Numbered from the stretch's first letter, positions 24,388-33,299 are shown. The stretch: 64,000 bases of DNA from Mycolicibacterium llatzerense (GCF_000878195.1 NZ_JXST01000001.1:62001-126000), one strand, 5' to 3'. Notes: generated by a model not told the origin, from the sequence alone. A program made the numbers and translations.

Positions 24388-25808
24388 TGCGCCGCCTTTC
24401 GAGCCTGGATGCCCAGTTCCTGGCAGCAGAAACCCGCACGTTCGGCTCGCATTACAGCGGGCTGGCCGTTTTCGAAACCGGTGACAGTACGACCATCACC
24501 GCCGCAACGATGCGGAGTCGGGTGGCGGCCTGTATCGATCAGCTTCCGCCATTGCATTGGAAGGTGATGGAAGTTCCGCTCGGGCTTGATCATCCGGTCT
24601 TCATCGAGGCGGAGGTCAACCTGGACGATCACATCTTCGAGTCGACGCTGCCGGAGCAGGCCGACGACGAAATGCTGGGCCGGGCGGTGGCCGACATCTT
24701 GTCGACGCGCCTGGATCGAGACAAGCCGTTGTGGCGGCTGGACGTCATCCACGGCCTTCCCGATCGCACTGCTGTGGTGATCACGCTGCACCACGCGGCT
24801 GCCGACGGGATCGCGGCCAGCGAAGTCCTGGCCGCGATCCTCGACAACGCGGTGTCGCCGGAACTCGAAACGCGACGCCGATCGGAAGCTGCGCCAAACC
24901 CGTTGGGGCTGGCCGTCCGTGGACTGGCAGCGCTCCCCGTTCGTGGCGTTCGGGCGCTGCTGGCCGCCCCTCAGACCTTGGCGCACCTGGATCAGGTGCC
25001 GGCCATCCGTGCGCTGCCAGGAGTACACACCCTGGCGCAGACGGTGCGCCGCGACGGAGCTGCGAAGCCTCTCAACGCACCGCGAACTCGGTTCAACGTG
25101 AAACTTTCCGGCGCTCGGACCGTGGCATACGGGACGGTGTCGTTCGGTGAGATCAAGGCGCTGAAAGCGCATTTCGGGATCACCGTCAACGATGTGGTGA
25201 TCGCCTTGTGCGCCGGTGCGCTGCGGCGCCGACTCACCGAGACCGGCGACCTGCCGACGGGGCCGCTGGTCGCCTACATTCCGGTATCGAAGCGGTCGCC
25301 CGATACGCAGGATCGCTTCGGCAACGCGATCAGTTCCATCATCGCGCCGGTGCCGGTACACCTGCCGAAACCTGTTGACCGACTGCGTTTTGCGCACGAA
25401 ACGATGACGGCGGCGAAACAGCGCACCAGCGACGCGCCGGACACCCTGCTCAGCGACGTGAACGATCCGATTCCGGTACCGATCTTCGGGATCGCCGCGC
25501 GTGGCCTGATGGAACTGACCTCATCGCGATTCGCCCGGCCGCCGATCAACATGGTCATCTCCAACGTGCCCGGCTCGCCGTCCGCGATGACGTGCGAGGG
25601 GGCTCCGCTGGTGGCGACCTACCCGGGCAGCCTCGTGTTCGACGGCTTCGCCCTCAACATCACCGTGGTCAGCTACCAGGACGGTCTCGACATCGGAATC
25701 GTCGGTGATGCAACCGCTTTGCCGGATGCATGGGACCTGTTGGCGGATTTCCGCAGCGAATTGGACGAACTGTCTGCCTTGGTCGATTCAGAAAGGAGTG
25801 CGCACTGA
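24387..25808 (+). CDS. Wax ester synthase/diacylglycerol acyltransferase (WS/DGAT)
   Basis: A 473-aa acyltransferase with the active-site motif HHAAADG (H135, H136, D140, G141) and the family C-terminal motifs NMVISNVPGS and YPGSLVFDGFALNITV. It joins acyl-CoA to a long-chain alcohol or diacylglycerol, making storage lipid at the membrane. Its place inside an oxidation operon suggests that excess substrate acyl groups or alcohols are stored as wax esters or triacylglycerol. It is coupled to the genes on both sides (TGATG overlaps). Confidence 0.93.
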   Translation: MRRLSSLDAQFLAAETRTFGSHYSGLAVFETGDSTTITAATMRSRVAACIDQLPPLHWKVMEVPLGLDHPVFIEAEVNLDDHIFESTLPEQADDEMLGRAVADILSTRLDRDKPLWRLDVIHGLPDRTAVVITLHHAAADGIAASEVLAAILDNAVSPELETRRRSEAAPNPLGLAVRGLAALPVRGVRALLAAPQTLAHLDQVPAIRALPGVHTLAQTVRRDGAAKPLNAPRTRFNVKLSGARTVAYGTVSFGEIKALKAHFGITVNDVVIALCAGALRRRLTETGDLPTGPLVAYIPVSKRSPDTQDRFGNAISSIIAPVPVHLPKPVDRLRFAHETMTAAKQRTSDAPDTLLSDVNDPIPVPIFGIAARGLMELTSSRFARPPINMVISNVPGSPSAMTCEGAPLVATYPGSLVFDGFALNITVVSYQDGLDIGIVGDATALPDAWDLLADFRSELDELSALVDSERSAH

Positions 25809-26770
25809 TGTCTGCGACGGACGTCGAACTGGTGGTGCGGCGGCGGGAGACAGCTGCCGATGGCGTGGTGACCCTGGACCTCGTCGAACCCGATGGCAAC
25901 GAACTGCCCGCGTGGGAGCCCGGCGCCCACATCGACCTGCTGCTCGACGAGGGGCTGGTGCGTCAGTACTCGCTCTGCGGTGATCCGCGCGAGACCGGCA
26001 CCTGGCGGGTCGGCGTCCTGCTCGACCCGAACAGCCGGGGCGGATCCCAGCATGTCCACGCGCACCTGCAGGAAGGCTCCGCTGTCCGGGTTCGCGGACC
26101 CCGCAACAATTTTCCGCTCGTAGCGGCGCCGAGGTACCTGTTCATCGCGGGTGGCATCGGTATCACGCCGATGAAGGCCATGGCCGAAAGCGCGGAGCGC
26201 GCGGGCCTCGATTGGTCCATGCTCTACCTCGGCCGCTCGCGGTCCTCGATGGCCTTTCAACAGGAACTGCAGGACACCTACGGTGACCGCGTCACGGTGT
26301 GGGCCGACGACGAGCGCGGTGGATTTTTTGACCTGGCCTCTGTGCTGGCGGAGCCGTCGGATGGCACGGTGATCTACAGTTGCGGGCCGGAGCCGCTGCT
26401 CGCGGCAGTCGAAAAGCATTGTGCGCATTGGCCGGACGGCAGCCTGCATGTCGAGCGGTTCACCGCCAAAGCGCCGGCCGCCGAAACCCTCGAGCAGGCG
26501 CTGGACACCTACCAGGTGATCTGCCAGCGCTCGGCCATCACCGTCGAGGTGTCGGACGGCGTTCCGATGCTGGAGGCGTTGGAAGACGCCGGCGTTCCCA
26601 TCATGTCGTCCTGCGGTGAAGGCGTCTGCGGCACCTGCCGGGCCACCGTCCTGGAAGGCACTCCCGATCACCGCGACTCACTGCTCACTGACGCCGAACG
26701 CGCGTCCGGAGACGTCATCCTGCCCTGTGTTTCCCACTCCCTATCCGGAAAGTTGGTGCTTGACCTATGA
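25808..26770 (+). CDS. FNR-type ferredoxin reductase with C-terminal 2Fe-2S domain (phthalate dioxygenase reductase-like)
   Basis: A 320-aa one-protein electron chain. The N-terminal flavin-binding barrel has RQYSLCGDP. The NAD-binding domain has FIAGGIGITPMK and YSCGPEPLL. The C-terminal plant-type 2Fe-2S ferredoxin has SSCGEGVCGTCRATVLEG plus the distal PCVSHS. It would transfer electrons from NAD(P)H to the P450 encoded 4 bp upstream of its stop (ATGA overlap). It is also the only oxygenase reductase in the window, so it might serve the Rieske oxygenase at 44-46 kb. Confidence 0.92.
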   Translation: MSATDVELVVRRRETAADGVVTLDLVEPDGNELPAWEPGAHIDLLLDEGLVRQYSLCGDPRETGTWRVGVLLDPNSRGGSQHVHAHLQEGSAVRVRGPRNNFPLVAAPRYLFIAGGIGITPMKAMAESAERAGLDWSMLYLGRSRSSMAFQQELQDTYGDRVTVWADDERGGFFDLASVLAEPSDGTVIYSCGPEPLLAAVEKHCAHWPDGSLHVERFTAKAPAAETLEQALDTYQVICQRSAITVEVSDGVPMLEALEDAGVPIMSSCGEGVCGTCRATVLEGTPDHRDSLLTDAERASGDVILPCVSHSLSGKLVLDL

Positions 26771-28005
26771 CCGTTCAATCCGACATCGACCTGGCCACAG
26801 TCGATCTCACCGACCTGTCGTACTTCCAGGACGGGCCGCCGCATGAGTTGTTCGCGCGCATGCGTAAGGCGGCGGGTCCGCATTGGAACGCGCTCACCGA
26901 CGCCGACGAACCCGGTTTCTGGTCGTTCACGAAATACGCCGACATCCAGGCGATCAGCAGCAACTCCGAACTGTTCTCCTCAGCCCGGGGTGGGGTCTTC
27001 TTCACCGCCTCCATGGGCGCCGCACCGATCGAGGCGCTGCGCGAAGTGATCCTCGGGATGGACCCGCCGCGGCACACGCAGCAGCGCATGGTGGTGCAGG
27101 CGGTCTTCACCCCACGGATGATCCGGCAGATGGAAGCCGAAGTCCGTGCCACGGTGGCCCGGCTGATCGATGACGTAATCGAAAGAGGTACCTGCGACTT
27201 CGTCGAGGAGATCGCTGTCGAGCTGCCTCTCATCGTCATCGCCGACATGCTCGGCGTCGTGCAGGAAGACCGCCGGCAGCTGTTCGAGTGGACCAACATG
27301 CTGTCGCGTGCGGCGGCGACCGGTGATTCTCAGATGGGCATGGGCGCCCTGATCCAGATCGGTGGTTACCTGACGGCGCTGACCGCCGCGCGCAAGGAGA
27401 ACCCCGGCACGGATTTGTTGTCGCGGATGCTGACCGCCGAGGTGGACGGCGAGCGCCTGTCCGAAGCCGAAATCACCTTTTTCTTCGCGATTCTGATGTT
27501 CGCGGGCAACGACACCACGCGCAACACCGCCTCGGGCGGCCTTCGTGCGCTCATCGAGAATCCGGCGGAGCGGCAGAAGCTGCTCGACGACCCGGAACTG
27601 ATCCCCGGCGCCGTCGAGGAGATGCTGCGCTGGGTGTCGCCCGTGGTGTACTTCACCCGCACCGTCACTGCCGACACCGTCGTCGGCGGGCACGCGCTGA
27701 AAGAGGGTGAGCGCGTGTGCCTGTGGTACCCGGCCGGCTCCCGCGATCCGGAGAAGAACGAGGACCCCGAGACGTTCAACGTCTCGCGCGGCAAGGTGCC
27801 GCACATGGCGTTCGGCGGCGGCGGAGCGCACTTCTGCCTCGGTAATCAGTTGGCACGTCTGGAATTGCGGGTGTTGTTCGAGGAGCTCCTGCGCCGCATC
27901 CCGGACATGGAGATCACCGGCCCGGTGAACCGGCTGGTGTCGACATTCTCCAACGAATTGACCTCGATGCCGGTCACTTTCACGCCCGGCAGCAGGGAAG
28001 GCTGA
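26767..28005 (+). CDS. Cytochrome P450
   Basis: A 412-aa soluble bacterial P450. I-helix oxygen-binding motif AGNDTT (246-251), ExxR at E285/R288, and heme-binding FGGGGAHFCLG with Cys357. It hydroxylates an unknown, probably hydrophobic substrate. It is coupled to its likely reductase (ATGA overlap) and followed 2 bp later by an acyl-CoA synthetase. The context of terminal oxidation followed by aldehyde dehydrogenation and CoA activation suggests omega-hydroxylation of a lipid or isoprenoid. The CYP family cannot be assigned by eye. Confidence 0.94.
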   Translation: MTVQSDIDLATVDLTDLSYFQDGPPHELFARMRKAAGPHWNALTDADEPGFWSFTKYADIQAISSNSELFSSARGGVFFTASMGAAPIEALREVILGMDPPRHTQQRMVVQAVFTPRMIRQMEAEVRATVARLIDDVIERGTCDFVEEIAVELPLIVIADMLGVVQEDRRQLFEWTNMLSRAAATGDSQMGMGALIQIGGYLTALTAARKENPGTDLLSRMLTAEVDGERLSEAEITFFFAILMFAGNDTTRNTASGGLRALIENPAERQKLLDDPELIPGAVEEMLRWVSPVVYFTRTVTADTVVGGHALKEGERVCLWYPAGSRDPEKNEDPETFNVSRGKVPHMAFGGGGAHFCLGNQLARLELRVLFEELLRRIPDMEITGPVNRLVSTFSNELTSMPVTFTPGSREG

Positions 28006-28007
28006 CG

Positions 28008-29552
28008 ATGTTCCCAGGGACGCACGCACTGATGACGCCCGACAAGGCGGCCGTCATCATGGCTGAATCGGGGCGCATCGTCAGCTACCGCGAACTCGAT
28101 GACAGCTCGCGCCAACTCGCCGTCGCATTGGCTGATCTCGGCCTCGTCAAGGGTGACGTCATTGCGATGCTCAGCGACAACGCCGCCGAGTGCTTCACCA
28201 TCTACTGGGCGGCCCTGCGGTCTGGGCTGTACCTGACCGCGGTGAACTTCCATCTCACGGCCGACGAGGTCGCCTACATCGTCGACGACTGCGAAGCCAA
28301 GGTGCTGATCGCCGCCGGTGGCCTGGGCGAGTTGGCCGAGCAGGTGCGGGTCCTGGTGCCCGGCGTCGAACACGCCTACAGCTTCGGTGGCGATCTGACC
28401 GGATTCGGCTCGTACGCCGACCTTTTGGCGTGCGCCGGTGATCGAACTCTCGCCGACCAGCCGCGCGGCAGCGACATGCTGTACTCGTCGGGCACCACCG
28501 GGCGCCCGAAGGGGATCAAACCGCCGCTGCTGCCGATTCAGGTAGGCGAGCCGGGAGACCCGATCACCGGACTGCTGGGCACTGCGTTCGGTGTGACCGC
28601 TGATGATGTCTATCTGTCTCCCGCGCCGATCTACCACGCCGCACCGCTGCGGTGGTGCGGCGCGATCCAAGCGCACGGCGGCACCGTCGTGGTGCTGGAG
28701 AGGTTCAAGGCCGACCGCGCGCTGGCCGCGATTCAGCAGTACCGGGCGACCGCCATCCAGGTGGTGCCGACGATGTTCGTGCGGATGCTGCAAATGTCGG
28801 ACGAGGAGCGCACGTCGTACGACCTGTCGAGTCTGCGCTTGGCAATCCACGCTGCCGCACCGTGTCCCCCCGATGTCAAGGAGGCGATGATCGCTTGGTG
28901 GGGAACGATTCTCGTCGAGTACTACTCGTCGACCGAAGCGTGCGGGTTCACCGTCATCAACTCGCACGAGTGGCTGGACAAGCGCGGATCCGTCGGCCGC
29001 AGCATGCTGGGACCGGTCCACATCTGCAGTGATGATGGCGCTGAATTACCTTTTGGCGAACCAGGATTGGTGTACTTCGAGCGTGACGTTCGTCCGTTCG
29101 AATATCACAACGACCCGGCCAAGACCAAGGAGGCCGAGCACCCGGCGCACGCCAATTGGACCACCGTCGGTGATATCGGCTACGTCGACGCGGACGGTTA
29201 TCTCTTTCTGACAGACCGGAAGTCGTTCATGATCATTTCCGGTGGGGTCAACATTTATCCGCAGGAAGTGGAGGACGCACTCGCATTGCACCCTGCGGTG
29301 TTCGATGTGGCTGTCATCGGGGTACCGGATCCGGCCATGGGTCAACAAGTCAAGGCGGTGGTCCAGCTGCGCGAGGGGGTGGAGCCCAGCGACGAATTGG
29401 CCGAGCTGCTCATCGCGCACTCCCGGAGCAAGGTGGCGGCGTTCAAGACGCCCAAGACCGTCGACTTCGTCGAGAGCCTGCCACGTACGCCGACGGGAAA
29501 GCTGGTCAAGCGGACGCTGGTGCAGCGATACGCAGCCGCTCCGGCCGGCTGA
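28008..29552 (+). CDS. Acyl-CoA synthetase (FadD-type, AMP-binding)
   Basis: A 514-aa adenylate-forming ligase. P-loop-like SSGTTGRPKGIK, A5 motif YYSSTEACGF, A8 hinge DRKSFMIISGGVNIYPQEVE, and catalytic Lys near the end in TPTGKLVKRTL. It activates a carboxylic acid with ATP and CoA. It is the last enzyme gene of the P450 operon, so it probably activates the acid produced by the P450 and aldehyde dehydrogenase. It starts 2 bp after the P450 stop. Confidence 0.92.
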   Translation: MFPGTHALMTPDKAAVIMAESGRIVSYRELDDSSRQLAVALADLGLVKGDVIAMLSDNAAECFTIYWAALRSGLYLTAVNFHLTADEVAYIVDDCEAKVLIAAGGLGELAEQVRVLVPGVEHAYSFGGDLTGFGSYADLLACAGDRTLADQPRGSDMLYSSGTTGRPKGIKPPLLPIQVGEPGDPITGLLGTAFGVTADDVYLSPAPIYHAAPLRWCGAIQAHGGTVVVLERFKADRALAAIQQYRATAIQVVPTMFVRMLQMSDEERTSYDLSSLRLAIHAAAPCPPDVKEAMIAWWGTILVEYYSSTEACGFTVINSHEWLDKRGSVGRSMLGPVHICSDDGAELPFGEPGLVYFERDVRPFEYHNDPAKTKEAEHPAHANWTTVGDIGYVDADGYLFLTDRKSFMIISGGVNIYPQEVEDALALHPAVFDVAVIGVPDPAMGQQVKAVVQLREGVEPSDELAELLIAHSRSKVAAFKTPKTVDFVESLPRTPTGKLVKRTLVQRYAAAPAG

Positions 29553-29556
29553 TGCG

Positions 29557-30108
29557 ATGAGGCGAATCGTGAGCGTCGACGATTACTTCGACGCGGCGAT
29601 CGAACTGCTTGTGACGGAGGGGCCGGGCAGCATCAAGGTCGGCTCGCTGTGTTCTTCGTTGGGCGTGACGACTGGGTCGTTTTATGGTTACTTCCGGGGG
29701 CTGGAAGATTTCGTCGAAGCGCTGCTGGCTGCCCGTTTGTCGACGCAGAACCGGCGACTGGCCGAACTGACCGCCAGTCGCGTGTCGTCCGCGATGCGGA
29801 TGGCGCACCTGCGGGAAGTCGCACGGGATGTTCCGCACCACGCCGAGGCCGCGTTGCGGACATGGGCGGCAGGCAATCGGGCCGTGGCACGGCTGCAGCA
29901 GCGCCTCGACGAGGAGCGGGTTGCCACTCTCGTCGAATTCCTTCGCCCCATCGTGGTCTCGCCCGAAGTGGCGGCGCGGCTCGGGGACTTCGGGATGGTC
30001 TTCCTGATCGGGTGGCAACATCGTCACGCCGGCGCCTGCGGCCCGGAGTTCGACGTCATGTTCGACCACTTCGAGGCAGTCATACGCCAATACGCATGGG
30101 CTGGGTAG
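29557..30108 (+). CDS. TetR-family regulator, first of two tandem paralogues
   Basis: A 183-aa protein with an N-terminal HTH (VSVDDYFDAAIELLVTEG, LCSSLGVTTGSFYGYFRGL). It shares the recognition-helix sequence VTTGSFYGYF with the next gene. It starts 4 bp after the acyl-CoA synthetase stop at ATG 29557; an in-frame GTG at 29569 is possible. It belongs to the P450 operon and may sense an acyl-CoA or substrate of that pathway. Confidence 0.87.
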   Translation: MRRIVSVDDYFDAAIELLVTEGPGSIKVGSLCSSLGVTTGSFYGYFRGLEDFVEALLAARLSTQNRRLAELTASRVSSAMRMAHLREVARDVPHHAEAALRTWAAGNRAVARLQQRLDEERVATLVEFLRPIVVSPEVAARLGDFGMVFLIGWQHRHAGACGPEFDVMFDHFEAVIRQYAWAG

Positions 30109-30125
30109 CTGCACGTCGGCCGCAA

Positions 30126-30143
30126 ATGTAAGGATCATTACAT
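30126..30143. promoter_or_regulatory. Palindromic operator upstream of the second TetR gene
   Basis: ATGTAA-GGATCA-TTACAT is an 18-bp dyad with 6-bp perfect arms and an inner GATC core. It sits between the two TetR genes, 49 bp before the GTG of the second. The half-site CAAATGTA also occurs at 22886, in the SDR promoter. Confidence 0.6.
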
Positions 30144-30192
30144 CGAACCGGCGCAGAGCCGGGGACTTGTTGAACTCGCGGGAGGAATTGCC

Positions 30193-30756
30193 GTGCGCCT
30201 CTTGGTTACACGTGAGCAGTATTTCGACGCAGCCATGACGTTGTTGGCCACCGACGGCGTCGGCAAGCTGAAGATCGCCACGTTGTGTGGGGCCCTCAAT
30301 GTCACGACCGGATCGTTCTACGGGTACTTCGGCAGTCTCGACGGATTCGTCGCCGAATTCCTCGCCTATTGGGAAGAGACCCAGACTGAGCGGTTGGGGC
30401 AGTTGGCTGGGGTCCCAGGAGATCTCGCCGCGCGAGTCCACCTGTTGAAGCGCCTGACCGCAGGGCTTCCCCATTCCGCGGAAGCCGCGATACGTGGCTG
30501 GGCCCATACCGACGCTCAGGTCGCAGCCGCCCAGAAGCGGGTGGACGACCGTCGCATCGACATCGTCACCAACCTCCTCGCACCCGCCGTCGGGTCGCGC
30601 CGGGAAGCAGCGACCCTGGCGATAATGGGTGTGACACTGCTGATCGGGATCCAGCAGTGGCGTTCACCGGTGACCACAAGGGATTTCAACCGCATCTTCA
30701 ACGAATATGAAAAGGTGCTGTTCGCTCGGATGACCGGCGACGAGAGCATCGCGTAG
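30193..30756 (+). CDS. TetR-family regulator, second of two tandem paralogues
   Basis: A 187-aa protein with HTH REQYFDAAMTLLATDG and LCGALNVTTGSFYGYFGSL, colinear with the preceding TetR along most of its length. GTG 30193 is preceded by GGGAGGAAT, a strong RBS. It has its own upstream dyad (30126-30143), so it is probably separately transcribed and autoregulated. The paralogues could form heterodimers or compete for related sites. Confidence 0.88.
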   Translation: MRLLVTREQYFDAAMTLLATDGVGKLKIATLCGALNVTTGSFYGYFGSLDGFVAEFLAYWEETQTERLGQLAGVPGDLAARVHLLKRLTAGLPHSAEAAIRGWAHTDAQVAAAQKRVDDRRIDIVTNLLAPAVGSRREAATLAIMGVTLLIGIQQWRSPVTTRDFNRIFNEYEKVLFARMTGDESIA

Positions 30757-30779
30757 CGGCCCGGTCGGTCGGCTCGCCT

Positions 30780-31052
30780 TCAGGCCAGCAGATACATCAC
30801 CGACAGCACCCCGAGCAGTACGAGGCAGAAGAACTCGAATAGGCCACGCAACGCCCACGGCGCCGCGCGAAGCTCCATGAAATAGAGGCCGACCAGGCGT
30901 GCCTTGAAGATGGCCACCACGAAGATCGCCAGGCTCGCTGCCACGTGCGCGCCGCCGCTCGCTGTCTGACTCCCGATCACCCATTGGGCCAGTGTCAGCG
31001 CAACGAGAACCGCCCAGGCCAGCGACGCCTTGCTCAGTACCAGAGTCGCCAT
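30780..31052 (-). CDS. Cytochrome c oxidase subunit IV-like small membrane protein
   Basis: A 90-aa protein with three predicted transmembrane helices (MATLVLSKASLAWAVLVALT, HVAASLAIFVVAIFKARLVG, LFEFFCLVLLGVLSVMYLLA). The segment ASLAIFVVAIFKARLVGLYFMELR matches the prokaryotic COX4 pattern of a helix followed by a K-x-xL-V-xxYFM-xLR motif (COX4_pro-type). It lies 2 bp downstream of a subunit III-like gene. No subunit I or II gene is nearby, so its partner is unclear. Confidence 0.8.
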   Translation of the reverse strand: MATLVLSKASLAWAVLVALTLAQWVIGSQTASGGAHVAASLAIFVVAIFKARLVGLYFMELRAAPWALRGLFEFFCLVLLGVLSVMYLLA

Positions 31053-31054
31053 GA

Positions 31055-31687
31055 TCAGTGCACCAGGAAGACGAGCGGAAAGATGATGAGCCACAACAGG
31101 TCCACCATGTGCCAAAAACACCCGCCGCCCTCGAAGACCGCAACCTGAGTTCGCGTGGTCTCGGTTCTGCGCGCGAACCGCCACAGCACCAGCAGCACGA
31201 TCAGTCCGACGATCACGTGGACGAGGTGTAACCCGGTCAGCGCGAAGTAGTAGAGGAAGAACTCGTTGGTGTTCGGCGTGATACCTGCCGCGACCTTTGT
31301 GCGGTACTCGATGACCTTTACGATCACGAAACAGGAACCCACCAGTGCGCCCGCCAAAGTGAGGCGGGCGGCCAGGTGTCGAAACTGCGTACTTCGCATC
31401 GCCCTGACCGCCAATACGATCAACATGGAGCTGCAGAGCAGCACCAGTGTGTTGGCCACTCCAAGGGTCCGGTTCAGGGCCAGTTGAGACTCCGCGAACA
31501 GCGCCCGGTTGTGGCTGCGGCTGTTCAGATACGCGCCGAACAACATCGTGAAAAGCAGCATGTCGCCGAAGATCAAGACCCAAACCCCTTGTTCGCCAGG
31601 CACATGTTTGGCCGGTGGGCAGGGGTCCGCGGTCGGTTCGACCGGCCGAGGGCGCGTCGAGAGGCTGCCGTCAGGCAACTTCGGCAC
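31055..31687 (-). CDS. Heme-copper oxidase subunit III-family (NorE-like) protein
   Basis: A 210-aa membrane protein with about five helices. It has the subunit III motifs VPGEQGVWVLIFGDMLLFTM near residue 30 and LTGLHLVHVIVGL with the conserved His pair, ending GCFWHMVDLLWLIIFPLVFL. Length and N-terminal shape match NorE/short CoxC-like proteins rather than full-length subunit III. GTG 31687 is the start, and it overlaps the upstream membrane-protein gene by 17 bp. No catalytic subunit is encoded in the window. Confidence 0.85.
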   Translation of the reverse strand: MPKLPDGSLSTRPRPVEPTADPCPPAKHVPGEQGVWVLIFGDMLLFTMLFGAYLNSRSHNRALFAESQLALNRTLGVANTLVLLCSSMLIVLAVRAMRSTQFRHLAARLTLAGALVGSCFVIVKVIEYRTKVAAGITPNTNEFFLYYFALTGLHLVHVIVGLIVLLVLWRFARRTETTRTQVAVFEGGGCFWHMVDLLWLIIFPLVFLVH

Positions 31688-32414
31688 CTTCGAGCTCTCG
31701 GTCTTCGGCCTCCAGTCGCTGCAATGCCGCGCGGGTCAACGGCACCATGGCAAAGAGGTAGACGAAGAACATGACGAAGACAAGCCAGAAGGTGATCAAA
31801 CCCTGCCAAGCGAATGGCCCACGGGTCATGAACGAGATCATCGTCGTCGAGATGAACGTCGCACACGTGAAGAATCCCACCCAGGCGATCCACGAAGGGA
31901 ACAGCGGCTTTTGCCGCTTGTCGGTCAGCATGGCGAAACCGATTGCGCCCCATTGGATAGTGAAGATCATGAATGGCGGGTCGAAGATGAACCAGCCGAG
32001 GTCATACAACATCTGAATGTTCTCGTTGGATCGGACACCCGGGCGAAAGGCCGCGGTCATCCAGCAGATCGCCGGCCCGAGCAAGGTGATCATGGCGACC
32101 GCGCCGCTGATCGCCTGCAGCTGCGGCAGAACGCTCATGGAGTCTTTCTGCATGCGCTCCATGAGCTTGCACATGGCGATGGTCCAGGTGAGATAGAAGG
32201 GAATCGACAAGAACATCAACACCATGCCGATGCGGATGTTGACACTGTTGTCCCGGAAGTAGGTGCCGATCTGGTCAGCGGAGAGGTGGGCCGCCGGTGG
32301 CGGAAAGAACCCGCCGAATACCGCGAAGCCGAGCAAGCTGACGATGCAGAGAAGCAGGATCGAGTAGTTGCACAGGTGCAGAACGCGATAACTGGTACGA
32401 CGTGCTGGGTTCAT
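31671..32414 (-). CDS. Polytopic membrane protein, function unknown
   Basis: A 247-aa protein with about six predicted transmembrane helices, starting MNPARRTSYRVLHLCNYSIL. I recognise no domain. It has a soluble segment PPAAHLSADQIGTYFRDNSV between helices 1 and 2, and its C-terminus is acidic. It is the first membrane gene of the set and overlaps the subunit III-like gene by 17 bp. The SDR gene lies 43 bp upstream on the same strand, so all four are probably cotranscribed. Confidence 0.78.
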   Translation of the reverse strand: MNPARRTSYRVLHLCNYSILLLCIVSLLGFAVFGGFFPPPAAHLSADQIGTYFRDNSVNIRIGMVLMFLSIPFYLTWTIAMCKLMERMQKDSMSVLPQLQAISGAVAMITLLGPAICWMTAAFRPGVRSNENIQMLYDLGWFIFDPPFMIFTIQWGAIGFAMLTDKRQKPLFPSWIAWVGFFTCATFISTTMISFMTRGPFAWQGLITFWLVFVMFFVYLFAMVPLTRAALQRLEAEDRELEGAEVA

Positions 32415-32457
32415 GGTGGCACTCCTTGTTGAGGTGGCAGAGGTCAGCGCTGTGTGG

Positions 32458-33255
32458 TCAGGGCATCGTGTAGCCGCCGCTGACCGAGATCAGCTGCCCG
32501 GTCACCTGTCGTGCGGCGAAAGGTGACGAGAACCATGCCACCGCGCGGCCGACGTCCTCGGCCGTCGTCAAGCGGCGCATCGGGGTGTCTTTGAGCATGA
32601 ACTCGATCTGCTTGGGGTTGAAAACGTCGTCCTGCCCGACCGCCCACAGACTCGAGGCGCCGATGGCCTCGGGTCCGTCGGGCATGACGAGCCCGGGGCA
32701 GACGACATTCGAGCGGATCCCGTGCCGCCCGTGTTCACGTGCGGTGGTACGGGCCAACGCCACCATGGCGGCCTTTGACGCGCCATAAACGCCTTGCCGA
32801 ATCTGTCCGAAAGCGGCATCGCTGGCGATGAAGACGATCGAGCCGCAGCCGGCGTCCCGCATCGGACCGATCGCAGCCTGGGTGGCGGCCAGCGCGCTGA
32901 AGAAGTTGATCTCCATCGTGCGTTGCCATTTCACGCGGTCGGTGTCGGTGGCCACGAAGCCGGGGACACTCCACCCCGCATTGTTGACCAGGACGTCCAC
33001 GCCACCCCAGGCATCGACGGCGCGGCCGACGGCCGACTCGGCGCTACCGGGCACGGTGAGATCGGCTATGACCACTTCGACCTCCGCGGCGCCGAGCGCG
33101 AGCGCCTCGGCGCGAACGCGCTCGGCCTGCGCCGCGTCGATGTCGTTCAGCACGATCCGGGCGCCCTCTGCGGCGAAGACATGCACGATGCCCCGACCGA
33201 TGTTGGAGGCCCCGCCAGTGATGACGACGCGGGCGTTCGCCAGTCCCAGGTCCAC
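32458..33255 (-). CDS. Short-chain dehydrogenase/reductase (SDR)
   Basis: A 265-aa classical SDR. TGGASNIGRG cofactor loop, acidic LNDID after beta-2 (NAD preference), NNAG, and catalytic Ser/Tyr/Lys in ASDAAFGQIRQGVYGASKAA. The C-terminus ends VSGGYTMP. GTG 33255 follows GGAAAGGATC. It has its own promoter carrying the GAAT-N4-ATTC dyad (33300-33328), the same element that precedes the divergent catabolic island, so it probably oxidises an intermediate of that pathway. Confidence 0.9.
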   Translation of the reverse strand: MDLGLANARVVITGGASNIGRGIVHVFAAEGARIVLNDIDAAQAERVRAEALALGAAEVEVVIADLTVPGSAESAVGRAVDAWGGVDVLVNNAGWSVPGFVATDTDRVKWQRTMEINFFSALAATQAAIGPMRDAGCGSIVFIASDAAFGQIRQGVYGASKAAMVALARTTAREHGRHGIRSNVVCPGLVMPDGPEAIGASSLWAVGQDDVFNPKQIEFMLKDTPMRRLTTAEDVGRAVAWFSSPFAARQVTGQLISVSGGYTMP

Positions 33256-33299
33256 GACGATCCTTTCCGACCACGGCGTTCGCTCCGCGGATTTAATTT

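Noticed and set aside
20819..30756. CRISPR-like or tandem DNA repeats in the AT-rich intergenic regions
   Set aside because: The repeats seen are short dyads at promoters, not regularly spaced direct repeats; no CRISPR array was found in the window.
30780..32414. A complete terminal oxidase locus
   Set aside because: Only subunit III- and IV-like genes and an unknown membrane protein are present; there is no subunit I with heme/Cu ligands.
31509..32432. A 307-codon plus-strand frame opposite the cox-like genes
   Set aside because: It is low-complexity charged sequence antisense to clear transmembrane proteins.
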